Assembly: GCF_027744825.2 (NCBI RefSeq)
Contig: NC_071338.1
Location: 28,827,501 to 28,891,500 of the forward strand
Direction: 5' to 3'
Length of the DNA stretch: 64,000 nt
From: Synchiropus splendidus
Taxonomy: Eukaryota; Chordata; Actinopteri; Syngnathiformes; Callionymidae
Below the pieces are notes generated by a model. That model was not told the DNA's origin. It saw only the letters and a list, made by a program, of their open reading frames with translations, and made no database searches. Every line of letters begins with the position of its first letter. The first letter of the stretch is position 1. Below, in pieces: positions 1 through 12,960 of the stretch. A program made the position numbers and the translations under genes.

Positions 1-543
1 AAATAAGGAGGTTAATAGGTTGTTGCGTGGCTCATGACAACTTCCTTTCGGTGTGCTATGTCGTGGTTCACAAACCAGCTATTTTGCGCAGAGAAAAAGT
101 TGAAGAGAAAAAAAATATTGTCTGAGGCGCAGCGGTGCGAGGTTGCACAGCAGGGGGCCAATCGAACTCACAATATCACAATATCACGTATCCTTAACAG
201 GGGCGTTAGCATGCTATACATCCATCTGCTTATCCAAGGTTGGGTCACTGGGGAAGCAACCAAGGCAAAGAGGCCCAGACTTTCCTCTCGCTGCAAACTT
301 CCTCCAGCAATATTGACATGTTTCCAAACCAACCAGGATGCGTAGTCTCCGCAGCAGAACCACCTCCCAGTTCGAACTGCAAGGAATTCCTCAACCTGGA
401 GTCGTCCAGGAGGCAATCGAAAAAGATGTCACCCCAGCTGGCTTCTCTTATTGTGGAGAGGCAGCTGCTCTACTTTGAGTCTCTGCTGGATGGCTGACCT
501 CCTCTTTGTGTATCCCAAGGTCTTTTAAAATGTAAGTATACAC
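1..543. other. intergenic, nothing recognised
   Basis: Overlapping short ORFs on both strands (up to 103 aa) show no domain, coding bias or splice pattern I recognise. They look like chance ORFs. Confidence 0.5.
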
Positions 544-836
544 TACAAGTAACATCCGACTTACGACCGGGATCGGTTCCGACCAAACGCTCGTAAGACA
601 GATTGGACGTTCAAAATAGCCGACGCGAGGGTTATAGGTACTACAGTACCGGTAGTGGTACATCGCTGTGTGAGAGTGAGATGATGGGATACTGTGCTGC
701 TGTAACTGTTGTATGCGATGCCAGGCTGCTACGTGTAGCGGTGGCAGACATTGACTAAAAAAAAAAAAAAAAAAAGCCTCTGCTGGCCGTGGTCGGAAGT
801 ACCGGTGGACGTAAGTCGAGCAGGTTGTTACTTGTA
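544..836. mobile_element. small inverted-repeat element (MITE-like)
   Basis: The ends carry a perfect 10-bp inverted repeat TACAAGTAAC (544-553) / GTTACTTGTA (827-836). It continues imperfectly inward through a second conserved block, CGACTTACG near 558-566 versus its complement CGTAAGTCG near 810-818. The 293-bp length, internal A-run (757-775) and lack of ORF fit a non-autonomous DNA transposon. No convincing target-site duplication was seen and the family is unassigned. Confidence 0.45.
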
Positions 837-1489
837 TATATTTGCAAATTAAATTAAATGTCTTTTAACTCTTTGAACACAAACCTCCTCTAATCTGTAG
901 TACTGGTACTTTCACTGACATACATTTTTCATTCACTGTAGCTTCCAAGCAGTTTGATGTATGTACCAGAAAGCCAAATCAGCAGCCCAGGAGTAGCATT
1001 TCTACAATACTGCTTTTTAAGTAACATTTTGGGTTTCAAATTGAAGGGATTTTTTTATATATTAAAAGTAATTCCAATAAACAGTCAATCCCTCCCCTTA
1101 CTTCTGCCATACAATCAGGAGTGTAAACATTTATCGCTTGCCCCAGACCTAAAAATTTGGACGGCCCCATTGGCAGACAGGAGACCATTTTTACCATCTT
1201 GCATATTTGCCTATTCAAACTGGGAATGGCCTGAACTCCTCAAGCAGAACATATTCAGGGAGGTATGTTTTGAGAACTCCATGTTTGCAAATGACTTGCA
1301 GGTACACACATAAAACCTCCTACCTGCTCTTGATAAAGAGACTTGTTGAAATCCAGACAAGCGCGGCTCCCGCCACATGCAGGATGGAGGAGACAGGTTG
1401 AGATGGAAGAGGGGAAGCGGGAAGAGAGGGGGAGTGGGGGGGCTTACGCTCGTTCCTTGTCCAATGCGACGCTGTGATAAGAAGACACT
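837..1489. other. intergenic, nothing recognised
   Basis: AT-rich single-copy-looking sequence. The 119-aa ORF starting at 954 has no recognisable motif and is probably chance. Confidence 0.5.
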
Positions 1490-1800
1490 AGAGCTTGTTT
1501 ACATGCAGCAATAGGAAAACAAATTGAAAATTCCTGCCGGGACGCAGATGCATATCAAAACAGGATTATTTTAGAAATAATCGCCCGTGCCACAAACTGC
1601 CACCAGCTAATCTCCACTTTGTTAGAATTCAAATTACTTTCCCATGTTTACATTGCCATTACTGCAAGGGCAGGGACCTATTTGCACAAGAGTAGCAATA
1701 AAACACAGATAAAATAAACTTTCCCATAAATATTCCGGAATTCTCAGGTCCTGTTTGTGCCACGGCAATATTGAATTGGAGAAGCTTTTGGAATAATGGA
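1490..1800. promoter_or_regulatory. candidate conserved regulatory element
   Basis: A low-repeat block with forkhead motifs TGTTTAC at 1496-1502 and 1645-1651, an octamer-like ATGCATAT at 1548-1555, and several AATTAC/AATATTG AT-core motifs set in otherwise balanced sequence. This composition is typical of conserved non-coding elements around MAF and other developmental genes. Conservation itself was not tested. Confidence 0.28.
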
Positions 1801-2590
1801 GGCTGAACTCAGAGGAAGATGATGCCGAGAGATTATTAAAAGCAGACAGGCAGACAAAAGGCAACAAACACAAGTAGAGCGATGGGCCTTCGATGACCTC
1901 CACCTGCTCAGGGCCATGGTGAACCAAGCGAAATTTTCAAGATGAATACAAGTGCATTAAGTTTGGAGGCAGAGGCGTCTCTTGTCTCTGGATCGGGTTG
2001 CTAGTGTTTATCACTTCTAGCTGCGCTGGCACTGAGGGCAGATACTCTATCCCTTATTCAGGGCTGTCAGTCAGTGGTCGTACACACAGACGCTCTGAGC
2101 AGCAGCGCGCCTCTGCCCTGGAGGGAGCCATGAAAAAAAAAAACAAGGCTTATTGCTGCTCATCCAACCAATCAATGCGACTTGTCCTTAAGTGAGAACG
2201 GAAGTGCACGGCTGTGCAAAAACAGTTATCATGTATCAGGAGCTTTGCCAAGTCATTACCAATCGTGATTGTAAATTTTACTGAATCAGATGGGAAATAT
2301 CACCTACTATTAGAGTCCATTCCACGGAAGTGTAGCCACAGCCGCACAAGCTGAGCAGGGCAAGCGGATTTAAAGGACATGGACTGCGAGAATTTGGATG
2401 CTAGTGGAGTGGAATTATTCACATATATATGTTTCTGTACTCACTTTCAACAAATGAGGAGGTGAAGCAGTGGAAGCTGCAGAAATATCTGATAATAAAA
2501 TAAGGACGGCACAAGGAAACAGATCCCGATATAGCCACACTCCTAAGGTGTCACATGCTGTAGTGTCCTACAGGAGGTGTATTTCCGAGT
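1801..2590. other. intergenic, nothing recognised
   Basis: No gene, no clear repeat and no long ORF. Confidence 0.5.
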
Positions 2591-3339
2591 ATAGTCCTAG
2601 GGCAGCGCAGATGTCGGCCTTTAGCGTTGCATGTTGACGCATAAGCGTTTTCCCTAGTGAGTGACCTTCAACAAGAGGAGTTGAGATTGAAGACACATGG
2701 GGGAGACGATGGTGAGATTTCATTGTGACTGCACCTGAGCGTATACTTGGTATGTAACACCTCATATCATATTATATATCGGCCTCACAAGTGTGCGGTG
2801 CGAGTGAAGATCATGATCATGTGAGGTACTGTATAGACCAGATGTGGTTGAAGTGCGGCCCCGGGGCCCTTTGCCTGTATTTATGTGGCCCTCATGAAGT
2901 CAAAGTGAAACTGTTTTAGAGATGTTTTCATTTATTAGTCGCCACTATTAAATTCTATGTATAACTTGTGAAGGATTTACTTTTCTTCTCTTTTTTTCTC
3001 CATTTTATTTTCAGTAACATTTCATCCATAAATCATATATGTAATTGTACAATTATAATACATATATTTGACAAGTCATGGTTTTAACTGAGCTTTCTGC
3101 CCCTACAAATAGAATTACAAAATAAGTTTTTGTTGTGATAATGTTTTTCACATAACTCTTAAATATATAATCTTTATATATTTATTGAAAACAATGAAAA
3201 CCTAAATATAAAAGTATATCTAAAACAAAGTAGAATATTATCAAATAACCAAATTGACATTTTGTCTTTTTTTTTTCTTTTATATTATTAAATTAAGTTA
3301 GTTATCAGTTTATTAGCTACTTCTATTATTATTGTCTAT

Positions 3340-3420
3340 ATGTTCTCATTTTTATGCATTATTATTGTTATTATTATTAGTAGTAGTAGTAGCAGAAGTA
3401 GTAGCAGTGTTATTATTAAT
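3340..3420. repeat. impure (ATT)n/(AGT)n triplet repeat
   Basis: Runs of TTATTATT and AGTAGTAGTAG alternate across the segment, inside the hAT remnant. Confidence 0.7.
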
Positions 3421-3436
3421 ATTATTTTGTTTTTGT

Positions 3437-3520
3437 TCATTATTGCACATTATTCCGAAGCACTTTCCTAGTTAGTGGGATCCTCACTGACCATGGCCAT
3501 AAAGTTGATTTTGATTCTGA
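3437..3520 (+). mobile_element. LINE/SINE 3' tail, copy 1
   Basis: The segment GCACTTTCCTAGTTAGTGGG, followed by TCCTCACTGACC and a final AATAAA-like/GATTCT tail, recurs at 52115-52190 (same strand) and inverted at 62035-62105. Three copies ending in ATAAA plus TTGATTCTGATTC mark the 3' end of a retroposon. Only the tail is present. Confidence 0.55.
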
Positions 3521-3784
3521 ACTTATTTACTTTTTTCCCAATGCTCTTTGCATTTTTTCTCCTATATTTCACTTCTTTTGGTTTGACCGCCCCTCACAAC
3601 CGTCCCAGGATGTAACGTACTGAATTGTAAGAGCGAGACCTTAAGGTGTGACACTCCAAAGCACCAACCATTGTCTTTTTCTCATGTGCATGATGCTCTG
3701 TCTATGGCGTCAGGTATCGCTGCAGAAGGTGAAACGTGACTGAAAGCCTAATGTGTCTACATGCTACGCAGATGGCTGACGTCC

Positions 3785-6700
3785 GTGCAGTGTTGCCAGC
3801 TTGGCAACTTTCTCGCTTAATTTGGCGACTTTCCAAAGAGCGCAAATCCTTCTTCAGTCTGAGACCGGTGTCCACGGCACCACTCCACATGCAGGTGAGA
3901 GAATGATACGCGCATGTGCGAAGCCAATATGCACATTAGATGATGACATCACGCAGCTCTCCTTACTGAGTAGTTGGCCACGTCACTCTTGGACATGAAA
4001 GTCCTCATGAGAATACAACATCTGATGCCTCAGGAGTGAGAATGGGTTGAAGATCTATGAGACATACAACAAGCAGAGGGACCAGAGCGGTGGTTCTCGC
4101 TTGTAAAATAGCTTCCTCTCCATACATATGTTGAATCCCTGTGGACTGCATCTTAAAATAGTTACGCTTGACAACTCATTCCCTCGAAAACAGATGAGTG
4201 TATAACAGCACTTTTAAATAAATGCACATTAAGTTAATCGAAAATAATAAGAGAGAGAAGCATGGGTCCACTCAAGCTCTTGCTCTCTTTTGACTCTGGC
4301 TTCTCCGTCGCTGACCTGGAGGCGGGAAGTTCGGTTCCCAGAAGAGCTGGGGATGTGTTTTGTGGTCAAAACCACACTGTATGACAGACACGATGGAGAC
4401 ACGAACAAGGCCTCTCTCATCCATGTTCTGTGGGACCGTGGTCAGGACTTTTTTTTCCTTTTGTTTTTATACGCAGAAATGATTTTTATTTCTTATTCTC
4501 AACTAATTCGCTCGAAGAGAAAACATAAAAATCACAGGAATGTTTTGATGTGGGGCCGAACAGTCATTAAGTCCCACACTGTGTGTGTGTGTGTGAAGCA
4601 AACGCACGGAGACACAGAGCTTGTATCTACAGCTTTACTATGACTTTGCTCCAGTGTTAGCAGCCCTTGCCTCGGGCGGCAAACGGCTTTGCTTCTGAGA
4701 GCGAGTGCTGGTGTGGGACGAGGGAGCAGAGCGGACAGAGGTTGGGTAGATTAGGTTTGACAAGGCAGCAGGAGCACCGGCTCCTGTTTGATGATTTATT
4801 CTCAAACACCTCGCCATAATGGACTGAAGCGTGTTTCTATTAGGGCAAATGGAGACGGTGTAAAGCTCACATCCTCACACACTCTGTGGTCTGCTGTGCG
4901 CTCGCTCTTCTTTATCTCTTCAATCAATTCATCTGTACACACATCCCAGCTGCTGTCTGTTCTCAGCTCATGCTGAGAAGCACACGCTCAAGATTTCACT
5001 TTTTTTTTTTCCTTCCTCAACCTTCAATCATTATTTCTTTCGAAAAAAAAAAAAGGTCTGTGGACGGTCCTCTGGGGACAGAGCTCACGTACAAGGGTCT
5101 GTAAGTCCTAAAAAGTAAACCATTAATATAGTAGGTGGATAAATAACGGTAACATTGCAACGAAAGTCAAATAAATAGGGAAGTGCTTTGGTGATGGCGA
5201 ATTTCTTTCCATATTATTTACTGTACATACAACAGTAAAGATGACAAACAAAATATCTGGGGGAGATTCACGTGTGTGTTTTTCATGTGCAACTGTGTGA
5301 CGTTGCTATGGGATGGCAACACCCACTTCAGCGATAAATAATCGTGTGAATCTCCTTTCTGTTTCGCCTTTTAGTGGACTATATCGTACTTCTGTTCTTT
5401 ATCTCTGCCTCCAGCGACGACAGCGACTGTACTGCACAGCCTCTGGTGCGAGTGCTGCTCTGTCTCTGTGTGATTCCGCTCGCCCTGTTCTGTCCCCCTC
5501 TCACACTCACAGCAACATGCCAGCACTAAGCTTCAGGCCTGCAGTGAATGTATCTGTTGACATTTAGTGATCTCTCATTTCCTTGCCTCCTTTTTACCCT
5601 TTGTCATTCTTTTTTTTTTTTTTTTCTTCCAACCTCAAACACCCTCACTACCCCTTCATGCCATGACTGCGCTGCAGGCCGACATCAGAAGTCAAAGCTT
5701 TACACTGAGGCTCACGTCTTCTCCCCTCAATCTTAATGTCTACACGCTGTGTGCAACTGCTCCTGTAATCGCTCCTACTGGGGCCTGTCATTTTTAGTTT
5801 CAGACTTGTCATGTTCCCCTCCGCTGCTGCATGTACATGTGTGACGGTGTACAAAACACCCAAGTGGCAACATCAGGAGGGAACAACTGGAGCAATAAAA
5901 GCATTAGTATTATTATAATACACTACTATTGTAGTATAATAACATAAGTATTATTATTATTGATCATAGTTTTAAACGCTGTTTAAGCTCTCAAACTTTT
6001 TGGTCATTTTCAGAACACACTAATGTTTTCCAGCTGAGTGAATTCTGAAACGATTCAACCGATAAGAGTCAGGAGAGCGGTGGTGTGACACATCTACTTT
6101 GTGTCGACCTCAAAGAACAAGTGCTATGAGTGAAGACGCTCGCTGATGATCTTGTTCCTCGCACGCTCACACGTTTGTCTGCAGAGAGATAGAACGCTCG
6201 GTTGTGTTCAAAAGTGAGCGCATAAAGGACGGCTGTTGCTATCATGTACAATATCAAATGCTCTTCACACTCTCGGTTCATATAGAGCGTGACTTCCTGT
6301 GATGGGGCTGCAGAGCGCTGATAGTCGCGGTTACAGTCAAATGGCGCCCATCTCTACATTGGCGCAGACACAGAGCAATGGCACAGGTCGGACAAACCAA
6401 ACAGGAAACTGTCTTTCACTCGATGAGGCTGACAGAGATATGGGTCTAGTGAGAACGCCGGGGTTATGCTCAGATATACAGTGCTGCCTGCTCGAAGCCC
6501 AGGCAGGAAGGAGCAGAAATAGATACCATTCATTCTGCAGTGCTGGGAAGGCACAGCACGTATCACACATACTTACTGAGCAGAGGAAAACAAACACAAA
6601 TGTAAGTCCTAGTCATACGCCGTCATTTAAAAGACAAACACGCACACTTATGAATGGCTCTTACGCAGTTCATTTGCAATGTCATTTGGTGGTATTTACT

Positions 6701-8030
6701 CAAAATACAAATCATCCCACATCAAGATGTTGTAAAGAGATGTGCTTTTATAAATTGCTTGGAGTATTTGACTACAGTTCTACATCCTCTGAATTCTCAT
6801 CCATCACAGTTATGTGCATAAACACTCTCTCAAGGCAGCAAAAAGCGTGGCTCCATTATTGCAGGTCATGTCATGTAGCTCACCAGTTTGCTGGAAACAA
6901 ATATTTATTAAACCAGACAGAGCGTTTCTTTTTCTGAGCAGTGGCAACAGTAGCAGCAGGAGTCAGAGTTTCAGGTGACTTTTGAGGTTGCACGTTATGG
7001 CTGGCATTTTTAGCTGCAGAAACTTTTTTTTTTTTTTGTCGTGTCGTTCCCACTGATGTAACCTTTCACCCACCCACCACTCACTTTGAGAGAACTGTGA
7101 ACCTCAGTGTCACCGCTTTAACCACCTTTTAGAAGTCCATATGTTATTTTGAGCTTAAAGAATTGAATATCTGTTTAGTTCTGAGTGACGATTTTGTGTA
7201 GGTAAAACTGTTAGTGGTTAGAATATATATAAATGACTAAAAAGAAATGTATAATATTTACTGGAAGCTAGTTTGAAAGGTCTATTGCTGTTTCTTCTTC
7301 ACTCTCAACTCAAGTATCCGCATTGGTTTGCCCGACCCGTTCGTGAGAACAAAATGACAACGTACTTGACCGGACTAAAATGTTGATTTATTTTCTTGTT
7401 TTAACTCTTTGCAGTGAGATGGAAGGGCGCCACCATTGTTTTCTCTCTCTGTGCTCGTGACGGAGGCTAAAGGGGTCACAGCCCAACCGTCGTGCATTTC
7501 TGAGGAAGGCTGAGGGTTGTGATCATGAAGCAACTGATGATTCACACGTTTCTGTCAGGGACTGTGAAGGGAACAATGGGTCACATGACAAACCGTGTGC
7601 GATTGCACGAATGCGGCAGACATTGACTCACGTCTCCTCGTCTGAACGCTTCTCTTGCCAAGACTCATTTCATCATTGCACTGAGTTTAGACAAACACCT
7701 TCTTTTATCGTTTATTTTTTCATCTTGTGGCCAAAAAATAACCCAGATCATATCTAGATGCACTTCAGACTATGAGAGTATAGTGTAGTTATAAAAGGTA
7801 TATTTTGACTTTGTGGTCTCAGGGTGAACTTCCATTCTGTCAAGTAGTCGCTCTCTAACTTTAAAATTCCTCATTTTTTCATCTGAAAAAGTATCACTAC
7901 AGCACCCGAAAATGAGGCCTAGCAGGGTCACAGTACCAGTTAGGTCTACTTTGCCTTCACTGTTCACACTAAGACTAAGCTGGTGACTGACTGTGCAGGA
8001 AATTCAACATTTGATGTTGGGAAAGTTGCC
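3785..8030. other. intergenic; no gene recognised
   Basis: Holds poly-T runs (5611-5625, 7026-7038), an A-run at 5044-5054 and an AT-rich (ATT)n stretch near 5905-5965. The longest ORF is 212 codons at 6299-6937 (+); it has no domain, no signal peptide and no compositional bias, so I treat it as chance. Confidence 0.5.
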
Positions 8031-8520
8031 TTTTGTGTCCTGTACCGGGCGAAAACGGCAGCTTTCATGTTGATACATTGACGGCGCAACACATTTGGCG
8101 CAATTTGACATGTTAAATAACATGTCAAATTGCTATTTAAAGGCCATCAAACAGCTGTGCGTCTTCGTCACGGTGACTTTCAGTGTTGTCACTAAGGACG
8201 AGAGCCACGTAAGGTTATAAATAGCGAGTGACATCCAATGCGATTCAGTGAAGAGAGCTTCAGCACGTCCCCCGTGAGCTCGCGCATTCCCGCACCTCCA
8301 CGTGTGGTACTGCTAGCGCTCTGCTACGTGCGATCCATACCCACATCTGGAGCAATATGGAAGCAAACCGTGCGGTTTTTTTCTCCCCTCCATGCACGAT
8401 GCTCCATGTGGCACCACACAACACACAATGACAGAAACACTACGGAAGGCAAAGTCCGTTGAAAATGAAAATCCGATGCGTAACATTGAACACTGAATCG
8501 TCAGTAGAGGACGCAAAAGT
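8031..8520. mobile_element. TIR family copy 2
   Basis: The left end (8031-8086) and right end (8462-8520) are inverted copies of the family end: GTGTCCTGTACC..CATGTTGATAC on the left, GATGCGTAACATTG..CAGTAGAGGACGCAAAAG on the right. The interior block 8132-8210 matches 21932-22018 of copy 4 (shared GCTATTT..CAAAC.GCTGTG and GAGAGCCA). No transposase ORF is present, so it is non-autonomous. Confidence 0.55.
8101..8132. repeat. perfect 15-bp-arm palindrome
   Basis: CAATTTGACATGTTA, two bases, then its exact complement. It lies inside TIR copy 2. Copy 4 has a shorter palindrome (GTGACAACGTGTCAC) at the equivalent position before GCTATTT, so the hairpin seems to be part of the element. Confidence 0.85.
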
Positions 8521-9967
8521 CCACTTTTCCGACGTCAATATATTATGTCATGAGAGTCTGGGTGGATTGGAGAAAATCCAATTATGTACCTTTTCCAAAA
8601 AGTACAAGTACTCAGTATCCATCCCCAAGATATGTTGATATGCTTGATCATCCAGGAGAGACTCTGCTCGTAGAACTGTTCTTCCCTTCCACTAAAGTTC
8701 AGGTAACTGAGGCTTTTCATCAGGTTGCCTCCTTTTGAGGGGATGTCTGGCAAGGGAGGAGGCTCAGGGGAGCCCACGACATTCAGGAGGAAGTGGGAGA
8801 TATAGTCCAGGAGAAGAGCTTTCTAAGAAGAGGGAAGTCTTCACGATGACTGCGGCGGATTGTCGATGGGATCCCCAGCAAGAAAACAAGCAAAGAAGAC
8901 GTGATATTTGGAACTACAATACCTCCCTTCCAGATATTTGTTTATTTTTAATAAATAAGAAAAACACTATACATGGTTGACTCTTACGTTTTAGTTTCAC
9001 AGATTTGCATTTTATAAGACTTATACCCCAAATTAAACCGTCTGTAATTACGACAAAGATACTGAAGGTTCACTATAAAGGTCAAGATCTAGGAGCCATT
9101 GTGTGAGTGCTTTAGGACACGGTGCATCTGTCTAAACAGTGATACAGCAATCTCAGGGCTTCCTCTTGTCACACGACGACCATGCAGCAAAAACAAATAC
9201 CAACCCATCCAACTCTCCTCAGCTTGTACAGCAAGTACAAAACAGAAGACAATATTTTGTCCCTTTATTGTAACATTTTTTTTCCCTTCCTATTGTACGC
9301 ACCTCTCCTCAGCGTTTCTCTGAATTTTCGACATGAAGCGTTGCATCAGTTTAGAAGGCACATCTGTTGCGCTGCTGATTTCTGGACCATTGCTAATGTG
9401 AAGAGGAAGACACTGCTGGGGTGAATATGAACTCTGACCAAACAGGCATCCTGTCTTGATCCACTTTGCTTTTCTAACCCTGGTGTAAGAAGCGACAAAG
9501 GGTCTGAAGGCCAGTGTCATTACGCTCCCCCTGGGCTCATAAAGCTGCCACATCCAGGACGGAGCACAAGCTTAATCCACCAACCGTGTCACCTCCAGAA
9601 CTTTTCACAGGAGCAGAGTCTGGTCATGTCCGGAGAGAGTCAGAAGTCAGTGTTGCGAAAACACCGTGCTTTCATGCCTTGCTTTCCTTATTCTGGGAAC
9701 TCCGATGGATTCTTAACCTTTTGAGTGCCGGACAAAAACTTCAGCTGCTGTGGCTCGTAACTGCTGATAACAGGCACGACGGTATAAACCTGTAATAACC
9801 ATCGCCCAAACTCATTTAGGGGCGACTGACCTTTACGACCGGCTTATTTTAGCTTCAAATTATCCCCTCCAGCCAGACATTAAAGGCAGGCTTGCTATTT
9901 TCATATTAGTGTCAAGTGAAAGTTAAATTCAATAAAAGGAGAAATCTCACACATTACCTGCTGAAAC
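8521..9967. other. intergenic, nothing recognised
   Basis: Only short overlapping ORFs with no recognisable product. Confidence 0.5.
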
Positions 9968-10500
9968 CAGACCTGGGCAAAGTACGGTCCGCGGGCCATA
10001 TGCGGCCCTTTTCCTGTGTTTTTGTGGGCCTCATGAGGTCAGACTAAAAGTATACAACTGATAAGTAGTATTTTTCTGACTGTTTTTTGTCTTGTTTCTT
10101 TCACTTTATTACTATTTCAACAGTAATATTAACATGTTCAGGGCTAAAATTTTGTTTCGTCTGCCATTTTAGTGAGTATTTTTTGATCGTCAAAATACAT
10201 TGAAAGAAAATTGAAAATATATTTTAAAATTAATTCCCTTCTAATATTTCATAGATATTTGTGCTATAATTTTATTATTATTTATATTCAAATTAAATTG
10301 CGTATTAAATGGAATATTTTTATAGGTTCCATGAACATATTTGCAAATCTCCTTGCTTCCATTGAATCTTAAATGGTTACTGAAGATTTTTTTTTTTTTT
10401 AAGTCACATTTCTTAGCTGCCTTTCTTTTGGCATGGCGGCCCCTCACAACAGTCACAGTTTATAATGTGGCCCTTTAGGGAATTTATCTGCACACCTCTG
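9968..10500 (+). mobile_element. non-autonomous hAT element
   Basis: The 5' end CAGACCTGGGCAAAGTACGG is followed by a GCGGGCC..GCGGCCC block. The 3' end GCACACCTCTG reads CAGAGGTGTGC on the complement, the classic CAG..GGGCAAA hAT terminal pattern. Length is 533 bp with no transposase, so it is a deletion derivative. An 8-bp target duplication was not evident. Related copies lie at 2836-3620 and 54955-56025. Confidence 0.7.
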
Positions 10501-12699
10501 GACTAGAGCTGCATTCCAATGTACATGTATAAGAAACAAGTTCTTTATCCACCTCCTCGGAGACGAAGTGACAGATGTGCTAAGGCCTTGAGAGCTGAGC
10601 CAAGAACCCAGAACAGACTCCCCATAAACTAGGTTAAGTTACAGCGCAAGTGGGGACGGCCCGACTCACTTTCAACACACACAACCAGTGACAAATCACA
10701 CACAAGCCCCATGACCGCAAGCTGAATTCTTGGGTTTGGACTTAATGAGTGTACCAGGCTCGGGCTTAAGGTGGAATGCTGTTGACTGACCAGCTGAGTG
10801 GAGGATCATGTTGATGGACTCCTGCGTTGGGTTGATCTCCAATATAGAAAGCTGGTGAATGTCTTGTAGGTACTTGTTATACCACGACCAAAATGTTTGG
10901 GTAAAACAGGGTTTCATTTTGGGGGAAGTGGTGGGCGCACATGACCCATTACACGGAACATAACAGCAAAAACAGGTCATTTTCTTGTGATTCGATTAAG
11001 GTTATGACATATACAGACATATGATAAATGTGCGTAAAATATATTTTTGGAATCACAGGATGACTCAGCAGACACTGATATCGCAGACTGCTACTCGGCA
11101 AATTTGGATTCATTGCACTGTACGTGACATATTTGTCCAACTGAAGAGCACAAACTGTCTTTGATAACAGGCACTGACTACACGTTTTTCTCTTATCTTC
11201 TAGTTCACTAGCTGTTGATGGGACCAAAGTTGGAGGCGACCAGGGGCGGCAAAGGTTGCAGCCTCCTTGCAAGAATGGTCTTGCAGTGCGCCTCCTTGCA
11301 GAGTCAAGTCTGTCTCGCCCCATGTTTCCAGGATTTCCCACCAGACTCTGACAACCTGGGTTGATTCATGGCGCTATGTTGTGCGTAGGCTTGGGTGGGT
11401 TTCACCCGTTCTCTGTCTGCGTATTGGTCTGGCCCATGTACAGCATCAGAATTGGGAACAAGCTGTTGAGGACTGAAACTCAGATTGAGCTGGAAAAGAC
11501 TATCAACAACCGGCTTGTTTCTAAGCTTGTTTTAGGAACAGTGTGTTTCGATGGTTTGGAGACGTGGTGGAGCCAAGTTGGTAAACATTGAGGCACCAGG
11601 TTAAAGGAGAAGAAGAAGACAAATGAGGACATGAAGAGGGTGTGAGTGGGGAAATGTTGGATGAGATAAAGGTGTGTGATTCTTCAGGCTATCGTGGATA
11701 TATAGTATATATGATAATCTGTCAGTTAAACCTCAATGTGAGTAAGAAAAGACAAGGCTAAATAGTTGAGTTGGACTTTCGTCTACTAAGTTCTGGTCAT
11801 GTGATTTTTTTTTCTTTATCCGAGGTGCATTTGCACTCCATACTATTAGAAAAGTGGTTTTAAAGGCACTTTGCGTCCTCTTTAAAGATAAGAGTGTAGA
11901 GGAGATCAATCACATCAGATGCCGGTAGCAAAGAAAAGAAGAAAGAAAAGTAGCAAAGAAAAGACCCGACTCCCGCCGCCTGATTGGCTGAACAATCCAA
12001 AATACTATTTCCGACCACGGCACGGAAGAAAAAGCCGATTCGACAAAAACGCTTTTCTTAAGCAAAATACATTTCTTGGGCAGAAAATAAATGACTTGGC
12101 AAACCCGCACTCTGGTATGTGAGTTTTAAGAATATAAACATGCAATCAGGCACAGCGCCTCATACAGCTGAGCTCAGGCAATATTTCTTTCATTCAATAA
12201 TGCAAACAAACCTCTTTATTGCTTTGTTGGGTGAATGGCATGATTTCTGGGGTGAAAACTTGGGATCAGCAGTATTGCTGCTGGGTGCTTGTTTCCCAAA
12301 GCGGAAGGGCTGACAGGAGGAGTGAGCAGAGGGAAGCTGGACTGTAAATGAATGAAATACTTAATGTCACTTCATGGGATCAGTTTGGTTCCATGTTTTC
12401 GTTCCGTTCCAGGGAAGCAAAACTCTGTCAGTGAGTCGTTCCGTGTTTTTCCCAATGGATGAGACGCTGGCATCTCAGGACACACGGAAACCTTTACTCA
12501 TGTATTGCTTCACATGGGCAAAGACAGAATGTATGTCGAGCTTGAGTGACTAAACTATGTGAAAGTGCTTCTGGAAATGAACAGCGGTTGCTCTAGCGCA
12601 GATATCACACAGACTGGCTAATGAGCATTAGAGAGACGCACAGGTAAAAGACAGAGGAAGGAACCTCCTGAGGATATGTCGAACTTTTTAAATCTGCCT
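10501..12699. other. intergenic; no gene recognised
   Basis: Short ORFs only. Around 11360-11660 the plus strand reads faintly like a decayed LINE C-terminus (a GEKKKTNEDMKRV-type string), but too weakly to call. Confidence 0.45.
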
Positions 12700-12960
12700 T
12701 TATTCCCTCTGCTTTATTTTCCCCCCACGGACCATTAGCCAGTAGATACCTCCTACCTTCCCCGCCCCGCCTCCCCTGCTCCTTTTCTCTCTTTCAGCGT
12801 GGCGCAATTAGCGCTCTCATTGAATATTGAAGGTATGAAGAAGAATGGGGCTTTTTAGCCGTTTCTCTTCCGCTAAGACCAGAGCTCCGCTGAGGGATGG
12901 CTGAAGGCTTCGACTAAATCAGGATGCTGAGCTACAGCAACAGCACTTAAAGCCAAACAA
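12700..12960. promoter_or_regulatory. candidate conserved regulatory element
   Basis: Contains GCGCAATTAGCGC at 12802-12814, a homeodomain core inside a palindromic GCGC frame, followed by TCATTGAATATTGAAGG. It is flanked by pyrimidine-rich sequence and free of repeats. It could be a homeobox-bound enhancer; conservation was not tested. Confidence 0.28.

Larger units (their letters stand above)
2836..3620 (+). mobile_element. degenerate hAT element, nested
   Basis: It shares blocks with the hAT copy at 9968-10500: the GCGGCCC..GGGCCC..CTCATGA start (2855-2900) and the GACCGCCCCTCACAAC block near its end (3585-3605). The terminal repeats are worn. It lies inside the TIR element at 2591-3784 and itself contains a LINE-like tail (3437-3520). 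Confidence 0.5.
2591..3784. mobile_element. TIR family copy 1, interrupted by a hAT remnant
   Basis: The left end (2591-2652) contains GCGTTGCATGTTGACGCATA. The right end (3742-3784) is its degraded inverted counterpart (GCCTAATGTGTCTACATGC, then TGGCTGACG). The same ends bound copies at 8.0, 21.4 and 21.8 kb. Those copies are only 300-500 bp, so most of the extra ~0.75 kb here is explained by a later hAT-like insertion (about 2836-3620). The ends are about 70% alike by eye. Confidence 0.45.

Noticed and set aside
4315..4345. Possible tRNA-derived SINE promoter (AAGTTCGGTTCCC)
   Set aside because: No A box at the right distance and no poly-A or LINE tail downstream.
6299..6937. 212-codon ORF (+)
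   Set aside because: No domain, signal or bias; overlapping open frames on the other strand; no splice or promoter support. Chance ORFs of this size are plausible in 64 kb.
11360..11660. Possible decayed LINE C-terminus
   Set aside because: Only a few residues fit and no ordered set of motifs was found.
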